This document shows positions 1-8,158 of a stretch of DNA of 64,000 nt, in pieces (position 1 is the first letter of the stretch; every line of letters begins with the position of its first letter). Position numbers and translations under genes: made by a program. Under the pieces are notes generated by a model. That model saw nothing but the letters and a program-made list of their open reading frames with translations. It was not told where the DNA came from and made no database searches. The DNA is from HO2-45-28 sp964574495 (GTDB taxonomy: Bacteria > Patescibacteriota > Minisyncoccia > HO2-45-28), in contig CAZNNT010000001.1 of the NCBI GenBank assembly GCA_964574495.1, forward strand, positions 1 through 64,000, read 5' to 3'.

Positions 1-1
1 G

Positions 2-76
2 TATGTCATCATAGAATTAATAATTATGACAGCCGGCATCGTCATGATATCCATAGCCCTGCGTCCGCCCGCCTAA
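2..76 (+). CDS. C-terminal end of a membrane protein (partial at left edge)
   Basis: An open frame enters from the left edge and stops at TAA 74-76, giving 24 residues, mostly Ile, Val, Met and Ala, ending LRPPA. The composition suggests the last transmembrane helix of a membrane protein. A strong terminator follows six bases later, which supports this being a genuine gene end. The family cannot be named from so short a tail. Confidence 0.55.
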   Translation, partial: YVIIELIIMTAGIVMISIALRPPA

Positions 77-81
77 ATTGC

Positions 82-114
82 AAACGGCTAAACCCTCTCT
101 GGTTTAGCCGTTTT
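82..114. terminator. Intrinsic terminator, probably bidirectional
   Basis: Perfect 13-bp stem AAACGGCTAAACC / GGTTTAGCCGTTT with a 6-base loop, flanked by T-rich sequence on the + side and A-rich sequence on the other. It closes the gene ending at 76 and, read on the minus strand, lies just beyond the tRNA-Thr gene. Confidence 0.85.
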
Positions 115-121
115 AATATTG

Positions 122-196
122 TGGAGCCGCCCCCGAGATTCGAACTCGGAACCTACGGTTTACAAAACCGTTGCTCTGCCATTGAGCTAGGGCGGC
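122..196 (-). tRNA. tRNA-Thr (anticodon UGU), CCA encoded
   Basis: On the minus strand a complete cloverleaf reads from GCCGCCC (acceptor 5') to GGGCGGC-U-CCA. The anticodon stem is ACGGT/ACCGT with loop TTTGTAA, giving anticodon TGT (Thr). The T arm carries GTTCGAATC. The 3' CCA is genomically encoded. It lies 8 bases downstream of the stop of the neighbouring membrane-protein gene on the same strand, so it may be co-transcribed. Confidence 0.96.
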
Positions 197-204
197 AATT
201 TATT

Positions 205-657
205 TTATTTTTGAAGGTCTTTCGTTTCATTCTTATCGCCGCCGTTTTTCAAGCCGTTTTTGGCCTCGTGCATTTCATTCCAAAAATCGGAATTTTTAGT
301 GATGGCGGAACCGTTATGCGCGGGGGTGGAGCCGTTTTTGATGGCAATGCGTCTGCCGCGAAAGTGATCGGACATGCGATGCAAAATGCTTTCCATTCTT
401 AAAACCAAAATCCTGAATCTGCGCAATGATTTTTCGCTTAACTTAAAAAGTTGCGGCTGAATGACGCCGGATGAAAATTCGTCAAGCGGATTTAAAACGT
501 CTTCGCGGATAAAATCAAAAAACATCGGCAGGGCGGCTATTTTGGCTTTGCGCTCGTCTTCGCTTAAAAGGCGGTTGGAAACGACGCGCCTGGCGACTAA
601 AAAAACAATCCCCGAGATCCCCAAAACCGCAAAAACTATAAAAATAATCAAAGGCAT
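205..657 (-). CDS. Single-pass membrane protein of unknown function
   Basis: 150 residues. Residues 2-22 (PLIIFIVFAVLGISGIVFLV) form one hydrophobic helix followed by RR, so an N-terminal anchor with a long soluble tail is likely. The rest is charged, predicted helical and ends in a Lys/Asn-rich segment. No family is recognised. It lies 7 bases downstream of tsf on the same strand and upstream of tRNA-Thr, so it probably belongs to the rpsB-tsf transcription unit. Confidence 0.7.
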   Translation of the reverse strand: MPLIIFIVFAVLGISGIVFLVARRVVSNRLLSEDERKAKIAALPMFFDFIREDVLNPLDEFSSGVIQPQLFKLSEKSLRRFRILVLRMESILHRMSDHFRGRRIAIKNGSTPAHNGSAITKNSDFWNEMHEAKNGLKNGGDKNETKDLQK

Positions 658-664
658 AATTTCG

Positions 665-1114
665 CTATAAAGATAATTTATAAAACCCGGCTACTTCTAT
701 ATTTTCGCCGAATTTTGAAATGTTTTCTTTAACATAGTCCCCGACCGTTTTTGACTGGTCTTTTATAAATGGTTGACCGAGCAGCTCCTCAACATTTTGC
801 GCGTCCGCGGCCGCGACCTGCATCGCCAATTCATGCGCGAAGGCGCGAAATTCGCCGTTTTTGGCCACAAAATCGGTTTCGCTCTTCACTTCAATCAAAA
901 CGCCGAGTTTCCTGTCGCTATGAATATAAGCGTCAATTACGCCGGAGGCAGTCGCCCTTTGCGATTTTTTCGCGGCCACCTCCGCTCCGTGCCTCTTTAA
1001 AATCCCGAGGGCTTTTTCAATATCTCCTCCGGATTCATCCAGAGCTTTTTTGCAGGCAGCAATTGACGCGCCGCAAATCGAGCGCAATTTTCTTAAAATT
1101 TCCAGATCAGGCAT
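665..1114 (-). CDS. tsf: Elongation factor Ts, short form
   Basis: Guanine-nucleotide exchange factor for EF-Tu. The N-terminal UBA-like domain (LRSICGASIAACKKALDE, about residues 6-45) and the conserved core motif TDFVAKN (about 80-86) are visible. At 149 residues it is roughly half the Escherichia coli protein (283) and lacks most of the second core subdomain and the coiled-coil region. The chosen ATG at 1114 overlaps the rpsB stop by 8 bases (ATGCCTGA). A GTG further upstream (1132) would add six residues, but coupling to rpsB favours the ATG. Confidence 0.93.
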   Translation of the reverse strand: MPDLEILRKLRSICGASIAACKKALDESGGDIEKALGILKRHGAEVAAKKSQRATASGVIDAYIHSDRKLGVLIEVKSETDFVAKNGEFRAFAHELAMQVAAADAQNVEELLGQPFIKDQSKTVGDYVKENISKFGENIEVAGFYKLSL

Positions 1115-1868
1115 CTTTTTTGGGAAGTTCACTTTTAGGCGCAGCCGCTAAACCGTCTTTTAAAGCCCCGACCAGACGATTTAAAATATATTTAATACTG
1201 GAATGAGCCGAATCATTGGCCGGAATCGGGTAAGTAACGGTGTCCGGATCGCAATCAATATTCATAATGCCCACGGTTTTAAGCCCGAGTTTATTGACCT
1301 CGTGAGTCGCGGTTTTTTCTTCTTTGGGGTCAACAATTAAGACCGCCTCCGGCACCTTTTTTAAAGATGTGAGGCCCGCGAATTTCTGTTCAAGTTTTTT
1401 TATTTCATCTCCCAAAATCAGCTGCTCTTTTTTGGTATATTTATTAAGCTCGCCCGAGGCCTTTTTTATTTTCAGGTCCTCAAGATGGTCAAGACGTTTG
1501 CGAATAACTTCAAAATTGGTGAGCAGCCCCCCGGGCCAGCGCTTGGCCGAATACGGCATACCCAGTTCTTCTCCGGCTTTTTCTATGAGGGACGCCGCGG
1601 AGGGTTTGGAGCCGACTAAAAGAACGACGCCTCCGTTTTGGACGACTTTTTTCAAAAATTCCTCGGCCTCGCGCAGTTTAACCCTGATTTTATCCAGGTC
1701 AAAAACTTCTATGTTATTTCTCAAGCCGAAAATGTAGGGTTTCATTTTGGGGTGCCGGCGCGTTCTGGAATAGCCGAAATGCAAACCGGCCCGAAACATT
1801 TCTTCTATTTCGGGGTCGGCCGGAGCCGCCAGTTGCGGATTTTGGGCCTCTTTGACTTCAGTATCCAT
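1107..1868 (-). CDS. rpsB: Small ribosomal subunit protein S2
   Basis: Component of the 30S subunit. Recognisable S2 features include AGLHFGYSRTRRHPKMKPYIFG near the N-terminus, KRWPGGLLTNF in the middle and DCDPDTVTYPIPANDSAHSS near the C-terminus. About 253 residues from the ATG at 1868. Upstream in-frame starts exist at 1877 and 1904, but a promoter-like -10 (TAATAT) ends 7 bases before the 1868 ATG, suggesting a leaderless mRNA starting there. Followed by tsf with an 8-base overlap. Divergent from rpmE. Confidence 0.95.
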   Translation of the reverse strand: MDTEVKEAQNPQLAAPADPEIEEMFRAGLHFGYSRTRRHPKMKPYIFGLRNNIEVFDLDKIRVKLREAEEFLKKVVQNGGVVLLVGSKPSAASLIEKAGEELGMPYSAKRWPGGLLTNFEVIRKRLDHLEDLKIKKASGELNKYTKKEQLILGDEIKKLEQKFAGLTSLKKVPEAVLIVDPKEEKTATHEVNKLGLKTVGIMNIDCDPDTVTYPIPANDSAHSSIKYILNRLVGALKDGLAAAPKSELPKKDA

Positions 1869-1875
1869 AAAAGCC

Positions 1876-1904
1876 ATATTAAAACAAAAGCGTTTGTTGC
1901 GCAA
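1876..1904 (-). promoter_or_regulatory. Candidate promoter for rpsB-tsf
   Basis: On the minus strand TTGCGC, a 17-base spacer, then TAATAT, with the ATG at 1868 seven bases beyond the -10. Transcription would begin at or next to the A of the start codon. No Shine-Dalgarno sequence is present. Promoter strength and start site are inferred. Confidence 0.5.
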
Positions 1905-1932
1905 GAGAGGTTTTCATGCTAAGATTCAGGTT

Positions 1933-2169
1933 ATGAAAAAAAATACGCACCCGCAATATTATCCGGAGGCCGTTATTAAATGCGCCTGCGGCAAAACCTA
2001 TAAAATCGGCTCAACTAAAGAAAAAATAGAGGTTGAGATTTGCGCTAATTGCCATCCGTTTTTCACCGGACAAGAAAAACTCATTGACTCCGCTGGACGC
2101 GTTGAGAAATTCAGAGCCAAAAGAGAAAGGGCGTCTAAAATCGCTCCGAAAAAGAAAGGCAAAAAGTAA
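1933..2169 (+). CDS. rpmE: Large ribosomal subunit protein L31
   Basis: 78 residues, zinc-binding type: the N-terminal block KCACGKTYKIGST and the CANCHPFFTG block supply the four Cys ligands, and the usual basic tail follows (KRERASKIAPKKKGKK). The open frame extends upstream to 1852, but the L31 family starts at MKKNTHPQYYP, so ATG 1933 is taken. The stop overlaps the ATG of prfA by one base (TAATG), so the two are translationally coupled. Confidence 0.95.
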   Translation: MKKNTHPQYYPEAVIKCACGKTYKIGSTKEKIEVEICANCHPFFTGQEKLIDSAGRVEKFRAKRERASKIAPKKKGKK

Positions 2170-2909
2170 TGGCAGAACTCACCCCTCAATCAATAATTTT
2201 TGAAATAAGAGCCGGCGCCGGAGGGCAAGAGGCGTCGCTTTTTGCGTCGGACTTAGCCAATATGTACGCCAAATACGCCCAGAAGCGCGCGTGGAAAACA
2301 GTTTTTATCAGTTCCTCGCCGAGCGAATTGGGCGGATATAAAGAATTTATGATGGAAGTCGTAAGCCCCGAGGCCTATTCGGAATTAAAGCAGGAGGCGG
2401 GCGTCCACAGGGTCCAACGGATACCTTCAACTGAAAAATCGGGACGCGTTCACACTTCCACGGCTTCGGTGGCTATTTTGCCGATTTATCCCGCGCAGGC
2501 CTTTGAAATAAAACCGCAGGATATTGAAGTGGAATTTACCCGTTCCGGAGGTCCCGGCGGACAAAATGTAAATAAGGTTGAAACAGCCGTAAGAATAACT
2601 CACAAGCCGTCGGGTATTGTGGTGCTTTCACAAGACCAGCGCTCACAGCAGTCCAACCGTGAAAAAGCAATGAATATTTTGCGGGCAAAATTGATTGAAA
2701 TGGAAGCGGCGAAAAAATCCGGTTCAATTACCGAACAAAGGCGGGAACAAATCGGCACGCAAGACCGCTCGGAAAAAATACGCACTTATAATTTTCCGCA
2801 AGACCGCATCACCGACCACCGCATCGGCAAGAAGTGGCATAATATTGAACGCATTTTGGCAGGCGATCTGGACCCGGTTGTTAAGGCTTTTCAACGGCAG
2901 GAAAAATAA
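2169..2909 (+). CDS. prfA: Peptide chain release factor 1, lacking the N-terminal domain
   Basis: Recognises UAA/UAG and triggers peptide release. The anticodon-like PxT motif is PST in VQRIPSTEKSGRVHTS, which marks RF1 rather than RF2 (SPF). The catalytic GGQ lies in SGGPGGQNVNKVE. The C-terminal TYNFPQDRITDHRI block is normal. At 246 residues it lacks about 110 N-terminal residues (domain 1) found in the usual 350-360-residue RF1. The ATG overlaps the rpmE stop, leaving no room for an upstream domain. It could alternatively be a rescue-type factor, but the intact PxT motif argues for codon-specific release. Confidence 0.88.
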   Translation: MAELTPQSIIFEIRAGAGGQEASLFASDLANMYAKYAQKRAWKTVFISSSPSELGGYKEFMMEVVSPEAYSELKQEAGVHRVQRIPSTEKSGRVHTSTASVAILPIYPAQAFEIKPQDIEVEFTRSGGPGGQNVNKVETAVRITHKPSGIVVLSQDQRSQQSNREKAMNILRAKLIEMEAAKKSGSITEQRREQIGTQDRSEKIRTYNFPQDRITDHRIGKKWHNIERILAGDLDPVVKAFQRQEK

Positions 2910-2989
2910 AACCCGTAATCACTATCGTCTTGCCCGCGCGCATCCTCCTCAATCAAAGTTCAGAAACCTCACAAACCCTGCCGCAAAAC

Positions 2990-4303
2990 CTATCTTTGGG
3001 CAAGAATTATATTCATCTGTTCTTGATACTTTGAGGCCAAAGACATCACATCATCTCCGTAAAAAGCGTAAGCCGGTTTAAACCAATTTCCGCCGGCCAG
3101 GTATCTCAAGGCCGCGCGGCGTTCGGCCTGATATGTTCCTTCGGCCGCGCCGTTGTCTTTCAAAAGAAGGGCTGAAGCCATAAAAGCGTCCTCGGCGTCC
3201 CAGGGATTTGGCGGATTGTGGCCGGTATGACGAGCGACTAAATTTTTATACAAAAGCCAGGTTGTAGGTATGAATTGCGCGGGGCCCATGGCGCCTCCGC
3301 AATATCCGTACCAGGCCTTTTTTGAAACGGGCATTAAATCCGGGTTTAATCCCAATTCGGATGTAATTTCCTGAAAAGCCGTGCGCTGTTTGGCGCATCT
3401 GGAATGGCTCAAATCCTCCCGCCAGTTTCCGGTACCTACATTGGCGCCAAGATTTGATTCTTCGGCAATTACGCCAAGCAAAAAAGCCGGCCTGACGCCT
3501 GTTTTTTGGAAGGCCTTATTGGCAAGCTCCACCGCGCGCTCAAAAGGAATATCGGGAGAACCGGTCAAAAGAAAAAGCTGGCTGCGAATGGTGGCGGCGT
3601 CTTTTTGGCGGGCTTCCAAGACCTTTTGGTATTCGGCTTCTTTGCCCTTGGTAATTTTCAACAGATTCTTTTTTTCAACTTCCCTTTCTTCAATTCGTTT
3701 TTTTTCCAAAACCTGCAAAGCCCTAAGCTGATTTTCTTCGGTTTTTTTGGATTCAAGGTCGTCTATCTCATTTTCAGTGGTTATTTTGGTTTCTTTAAGC
3801 AAAGCTATTGACTCGTGCATTGATTGCTGAAGAGCTTCAATGCTGTCCAATTCCGCAAAAAACTCCGAGAGGTCGTCTCCGCCGAGCAGCGTCTCAATCA
3901 AGGCGGTATGATCAAGTTCATTGAGACGGCGCAGAATTTCGGCTAAAGACCTTTTTTCACGTTCAACTTTAAGCAGAAGCTCGTCTACTTGAACCGATTT
4001 TTCGCCTATGCTGGAAACGATATTTTTAATGGAGATGTCGCGCGCCTTGATTTCAAGCTGGGATTTTTTTATTTGAGCGTCAAATATGGAAATGTCGCGC
4101 TCAAGAGAAGCCGACTCCTGCTGTTTTTCCGCTATTACGCCGCGCAGGCCCTCCGCTTCTTTTTCCAATCCGGCTAATTCTTTTTCCAGTTCCGCTTTTC
4201 TGTTGCTTACATCCTGCGGATTAACCGTTTGAGCCAAAAGAATAAGAGGCAATAAAAAAATTGCCGCTAAGACCGCGAGACCTCGTGTCCCCTTTTTAGA
4301 CAT
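2990..4303 (-). CDS. Secreted coiled-coil protein with MltB-like lytic transglycosylase domain
   Basis: 437 residues. An N-terminal signal sequence (hydrophobic residues 8-25, ending LLAQTV) is followed by a long coiled coil (about 30-240, rich in Glu/Lys/Leu) like those of PcsB/EnvC-type cell-wall factors. The C-terminal domain has GVIAEESNLGANVGTGNW, with the likely catalytic Glu, and GGAMGPAQFIPTTW, typical of MltB-family murein transglycosylases. It probably cleaves peptidoglycan at the cell surface during division or remodelling. The fusion of a regulatory coiled coil with the lytic domain is notable. It is convergent with prfA. Confidence 0.85.
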   Translation of the reverse strand: MSKKGTRGLAVLAAIFLLPLILLAQTVNPQDVSNRKAELEKELAGLEKEAEGLRGVIAEKQQESASLERDISIFDAQIKKSQLEIKARDISIKNIVSSIGEKSVQVDELLLKVEREKRSLAEILRRLNELDHTALIETLLGGDDLSEFFAELDSIEALQQSMHESIALLKETKITTENEIDDLESKKTEENQLRALQVLEKKRIEEREVEKKNLLKITKGKEAEYQKVLEARQKDAATIRSQLFLLTGSPDIPFERAVELANKAFQKTGVRPAFLLGVIAEESNLGANVGTGNWREDLSHSRCAKQRTAFQEITSELGLNPDLMPVSKKAWYGYCGGAMGPAQFIPTTWLLYKNLVARHTGHNPPNPWDAEDAFMASALLLKDNGAAEGTYQAERRAALRYLAGGNWFKPAYAFYGDDVMSLASKYQEQMNIILAQR

Positions 4304-4331
4304 TAATTGTATTATATCAGAATATCAAAAT

Positions 4332-5048
4332 TTATTTTGCCCCCTTCGTCCCTTTCTCCGCTTTTGCTTTCGCTTCCGGTTCTGCTTTCGTCCCCGCTTT
4401 TTCTTCCGCATCCGCTTCTCCGGCTTCCTCTTCTTTCTTTCCTTTCTTGCCCACCACTTCTATTTCTTCAAGAGCCGGGGCTTCGGCCGGAACCTCTTCG
4501 GCTTTCGGCTCCTCAACCAAAGCGACTATATCTTCCGGAACCGCCAAAACCTTGACGCCGGAGGGCAATTTCAAATCCTTAACCAAAAATCTGTCGTTAA
4601 AAGCGCGCAAGCCCGAAATATCCACCACCAATTCGTGAGGCAAATCCTTAGGCAGAGCTTCAATTTCTATTTCGTGCATCACTTTAACAAGCGAGGCGCC
4701 TAAATTCTTCACAGCCGGCGACTCTCCCGCAAATTCAATGGACACGGCGGCCTGAATCGGCTTATCCATTCGCACGGCATAAAAATCAACATGAACCGGA
4801 GTGTCATCAAGCGGATTTTTCTGAACGGCCTTGATGAGCACGTTTTTCTTCTGCCCGTCAAAATCCAGTTCAATCAAGCTTGATTCTCCGGCTTCTTCCC
4901 AAGTTTTTTGGAAATCTTTTAAATCAATTTCCAGCGGCTGCGGCTTTTCCGTTCCGCCATAAACTACGGCGGGTATCAGGCCGCTCTTTTGAAGGGTCTT
5001 GGATTTTTTGCCAAAAACTATTCTGGTTTTTGCTTTAATGACCGGCAT
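4332..5048 (-). CDS. rplY: Large ribosomal subunit protein L25 (CTC/TL5 form)
   Basis: 238 residues. The N-terminal L25 domain (about 1-90, SGLIPAVVYGG and DDTPVHVDFYAV) binds 5S rRNA. The C-terminal TL5 beta domain (about 95-180) follows, then a low-complexity Glu/Lys/Ala tail of about 50 residues. It lies 28 bases upstream of the lytic transglycosylase on the same strand. The charged tail is longer than in the minimal E. coli protein (94 residues), but such tails are common in the CTC form. Confidence 0.95.
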   Translation of the reverse strand: MPVIKAKTRIVFGKKSKTLQKSGLIPAVVYGGTEKPQPLEIDLKDFQKTWEEAGESSLIELDFDGQKKNVLIKAVQKNPLDDTPVHVDFYAVRMDKPIQAAVSIEFAGESPAVKNLGASLVKVMHEIEIEALPKDLPHELVVDISGLRAFNDRFLVKDLKLPSGVKVLAVPEDIVALVEEPKAEEVPAEAPALEEIEVVGKKGKKEEEAGEADAEEKAGTKAEPEAKAKAEKGTKGAK

Positions 5049-5069
5049 AACAAACTGAGTATATCTTTT

Positions 5070-6047
5070 TTACTTATTTTTTACAATATCCGGCGGCTCG
5101 CGGCCTTCAAGGGCGGCAATGATATTTTCGGCCGCAAGTTCGGACATGGCCGAGCGGGTCTCCTCGGTAGCTGACGCGATATGCGGAGTTAAAATCACAT
5201 TTTCGAGTTCAGCCAGCCCTGGCGCAAGTTTTGGTTCCCATTCAAAAACATCAATGGCCGCGCCGCGTATGGTTTTATTTTTCAACGCTTCCGCCAAAGC
5301 GGCTTCATCTATGATCGGCCCGCGGGAAGTGTTTATCAAATACGCAGTCGGCTTCATCTGGCTCAATCTTTCGGCGTTAATCAGATGCTGAGTGGATTCC
5401 AAAAGAGGCACATGAATAGAAACATAATCGGCCTCTCGCAATAAATCATCTAATTTTTCTTTGTAAACGGCTCCGTATTCTTTTTCAAAATCGGCGTTGC
5501 GATTGGGGTCATAATAAATAACTTTAGCGTCAAAACCTTTAACCGCGTGATGCGCGACGCGAGAGCCAATTCTGCCAAGGCCGACAATACCGATTGTTTT
5601 GCCCGATAAATCGTTTCCCAAAAGCATCATCGGCGCCCAGCCGTCGTATTTTCCCGCTCTTGTGAATTTATCCGCTTCAACCACACGGTGAGAAATCGCA
5701 AGCATAAGCGCGAAAGTATGCTCGGCTACGGTATTAGTTAAAACGCCGGGGGTATTGGTAATCATCACTCCGCGCGACTCCGCCGCTTTCAAATCAATAT
5801 TATCAAAACCGACGGCATAATTGGCAAAAATTTTTGCGCTTTTGCCTGCCGCGTCCAATACATCTCCGTCAATTTTATCGGTTAAAAGACATAAAACCGC
5901 GTCGTATTTATCGGCTTTAAGCGCTTGAATAAGCTCGTCTTTAGCCAAAACCCCGTCTTTAGGGCTTACGACCACCTCATATCCTTTTTCTTTTAATTTG
6001 TTTATTCCCGCCTCCGGAATCAAGCGGGTAATAAATATTTTCGGCAT
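5070..6047 (-). CDS. D-isomer 2-hydroxyacid dehydrogenase (glyoxylate/hydroxypyruvate reductase-like)
   Basis: 325 residues. The Rossmann motif GIVGLGRIGSRVA lies at about 148-160 with an acidic residue (YYDPN) after beta-2. The catalytic Arg, Glu and His are in NTSRGPIIDE, IDVFEWEP and LTPHIASAT. It reduces a 2-keto acid such as glyoxylate or hydroxypyruvate with NAD(P)H in the cytoplasm. The exact substrate cannot be read from sequence. It lies 22 bases from L25. Confidence 0.9.
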   Translation of the reverse strand: MPKIFITRLIPEAGINKLKEKGYEVVVSPKDGVLAKDELIQALKADKYDAVLCLLTDKIDGDVLDAAGKSAKIFANYAVGFDNIDLKAAESRGVMITNTPGVLTNTVAEHTFALMLAISHRVVEADKFTRAGKYDGWAPMMLLGNDLSGKTIGIVGLGRIGSRVAHHAVKGFDAKVIYYDPNRNADFEKEYGAVYKEKLDDLLREADYVSIHVPLLESTQHLINAERLSQMKPTAYLINTSRGPIIDEAALAEALKNKTIRGAAIDVFEWEPKLAPGLAELENVILTPHIASATEETRSAMSELAAENIIAALEGREPPDIVKNK

Positions 6048-6070
6048 ATATTATGGATTATAGACCCGTC

Positions 6071-7525
6071 CTATCGTTTTGACCATCTGTGCTTGGCCTT
6101 ACTCACTCTGAAACGCGCATCGCCGAAAGGCGCCAAAATTATATTCGGAAGGGCCTTCACGCCTATGGAGCGATGGAGTTTTCTGTATTCCATATTCATA
6201 CTGACAAGACCTTCAAAAACGCTTTGGCGTATTTTAAAAATAATAACGGGCGAGGGTTTTAGGCCTCTAGCAAGTTCAACTTCCACAAAAAGTTTCTGGT
6301 CGCGCCCGTTTCTGAAAAGACGAGTGTAGGCGATAAATTTCCCGGAAACGAATTTATAAACATCTTTTTTCTCAAGGCCGGATTTTATGTTTTCAGGAAA
6401 AATGTTTAAAGCGTAGAAAGTGGTGGCGACATCTGAACGCGAACCAAGAAAAATAAAAGGCCGTTTCCATTTGTCAAAGCCGAGTTGTTTAACCCTGTCC
6501 GACACTCCGGCTTTCTTTAAAATCGCTCGCATCTCTTTATGGCTGACAATGCGTCCCGTGTCGTGAATATTATAACGCAAAAGCGGAATGCCCGCGCGAG
6601 CGCTGAACAGCAATTCCCCGCCGACCATTTCAAAAAAAACCTGTCCGGGATCATATTGCACTATGGTGGGAATAAATTCTTCAAAACCGAGTTTTTTGGC
6701 AAAGGTCTTGTTTTCGGAGGCCAATTTTCTTATAAAAATGCTCGCCGGCGTCTCGTGGCCGATTGCGGCCGCGTCCGCCGTGCCATAGATGCTCACCGAA
6801 CCGCTAAAACCGTTGGAGTTGTTGGAGCCGTTTTTAATTCCCGCGATTTTATGCATTATTGAACGGTATTTTTCAGAAAAATTTTCTCCGGCAAAAAGCA
6901 GATTTAACCGCAGATTTTTTATGTTTATTTTTTGAACGAGCGCTTCCTCCAGAACATCCCTTAAAAGCGGCGGATAACCGGCGAGAATCGTGCGTTTAAA
7001 AGACGGCGCGAGGTCTCGCAGAATCATAACCGCGTCCTCTTTTTCGATTGAAGGAGTTATAACTGAAATGTTGTAGCCGCGCCTAGAGAGCCACCTTACG
7101 GAAGCCATGGTGAAGGTTCCGGCAATCCAGGTGCCCATTGAAAAACAAATCACCACCAAAGTTCTTTCGTTCTTTTTAACGCCGAAAATATCCCTGAAAA
7201 TTCTTTCGTGCTGACGGCCCCCGGCTTCCTCCTGCCAATCGCCTCTTGGCCAATAAAACGGCTTGCCGGAAGAACCTGAACTGGCCGAAATCATAGGCGG
7301 TATTTGTCGCTTTGGGAACAAATCAAAAAAATCAAAAGCCCTTAAATAATTGACCTTGTCCATTGAGGGCACTTTGATAAAATCGGCGTATGATTTTATA
7401 TTCTTTGGGTTTATGCCGCGCTTTCGCAAAAAAAACCTATAAGCCGGCACGACGCGCGCCGACTCCTGAAAAAGTTTTAAGGCCTCTTTAAAGCCCTCCG
7501 GGTTATGCGGACTATTTGAATGCAT
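6071..7525 (-). CDS. PaaK/CapK-like adenylate-forming protein
   Basis: 484 residues. The P-loop-like AMP-binding motif SASSGSSGKPFYWPRG sits at about 80-95, and GTADAAAIGHETP near 260 matches the middle region of phenylacetate-CoA ligase relatives. Such proteins activate a carboxylate as an acyl-adenylate; CapK-type members occur with polysaccharide genes. The acid is unknown. Downstream of the permease/hydrolase locus on the same strand, 24 bases upstream of the dehydrogenase. Confidence 0.75.
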   Translation of the reverse strand: MHSNSPHNPEGFKEALKLFQESARVVPAYRFFLRKRGINPKNIKSYADFIKVPSMDKVNYLRAFDFFDLFPKRQIPPMISASSGSSGKPFYWPRGDWQEEAGGRQHERIFRDIFGVKKNERTLVVICFSMGTWIAGTFTMASVRWLSRRGYNISVITPSIEKEDAVMILRDLAPSFKRTILAGYPPLLRDVLEEALVQKINIKNLRLNLLFAGENFSEKYRSIMHKIAGIKNGSNNSNGFSGSVSIYGTADAAAIGHETPASIFIRKLASENKTFAKKLGFEEFIPTIVQYDPGQVFFEMVGGELLFSARAGIPLLRYNIHDTGRIVSHKEMRAILKKAGVSDRVKQLGFDKWKRPFIFLGSRSDVATTFYALNIFPENIKSGLEKKDVYKFVSGKFIAYTRLFRNGRDQKLFVEVELARGLKPSPVIIFKIRQSVFEGLVSMNMEYRKLHRSIGVKALPNIILAPFGDARFRVSKAKHRWSKR

Positions 7526-7557
7526 TGCCCTCTATATTACCATATTATGCGAAAAAT

Positions 7558-8148
7558 TCAAGGCGATAGAATGGTTTTGGCAAAATCCCAAAATTCGGGA
7601 TGGTTTTGCTTAGTTTTTAACCAAAACCACCATTCCGCGCCCCATAAATAATATTCGTCAAAACCGCTGGCTTTGGCGTAATCAATCGTGTTTTTGAAAA
7701 AATCCAAATCAAAATGTTTCAATTGCTCGTCAAGCGCTGTTTCGTAAAGTTGTTCGGGAAGCCACGGCTCGGCCGCGAGCTCTGAGACAATAAATTTTTT
7801 CTCATGCTCTCCGGTAAGCCGTCTTATTATTTTTTCTTTAAGTCCGAAAAACTCCGGCGGCAGATGATATTCAATAAAGCCGAGCGTATCATTATAAATC
7901 CTGCGATACATTGTCGTTCCGAAAATATCTCCGCGTTTAACCGCCCCAAACCACAATCCCAATTCGCCGCTATCCGTAATTAAGACCGGGTGATTGGAAT
8001 CCAGGGATTTGACCAGCGTTATTTCTTCATCCAGAAATTCTTTATCCAGCGGCGGACATTCGCCGAATTTTAAAAACGGCTCGTTTTCTACCTGCCAATA
8101 TAAAAGCGCCGGATGATTTTTATAGCGATTTACGACGGCTTCGAGCCC
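7558..8148 (-). pseudogene. C-terminal remnant of a clan GH-A-like glycoside hydrolase
   Basis: The frame from about 8148 down to 7558 encodes AVVNRYKNHPALLYWQVENEP, with the acid/base NEP motif of (beta/alpha)8 glycosidases, and later DEYYLWGAEWWFW, where the second catalytic Glu is expected. The N-terminal half of the same fold is in another frame at 8150-8530 and ends at a stop. The open frame upstream of 8148 (to 8283) is only the out-of-frame shadow of that half. No start or ribosome-binding site precedes this part, so it is read as the severed C-terminal half. Confidence 0.7.
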
Positions 8149-8158
8149 ATTAGGGCTC
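8143..8158. repeat. Short perfect palindrome at the hydrolase break
   Basis: GAGCCC-ATTA-GGGCTC, 6-bp arms with a 4-base loop. The premature stop (TAA on the minus strand, 8150-8152) lies in the loop, and the frame of the glycoside hydrolase changes immediately after it. Confidence 0.7.

Noticed and set aside
2910..2989. Open frame after prfA reading PVITIVLPARILLNQ...
   Set aside because: No start codon or ribosome-binding site, short and no recognisable motif; likely non-coding space between convergent genes.
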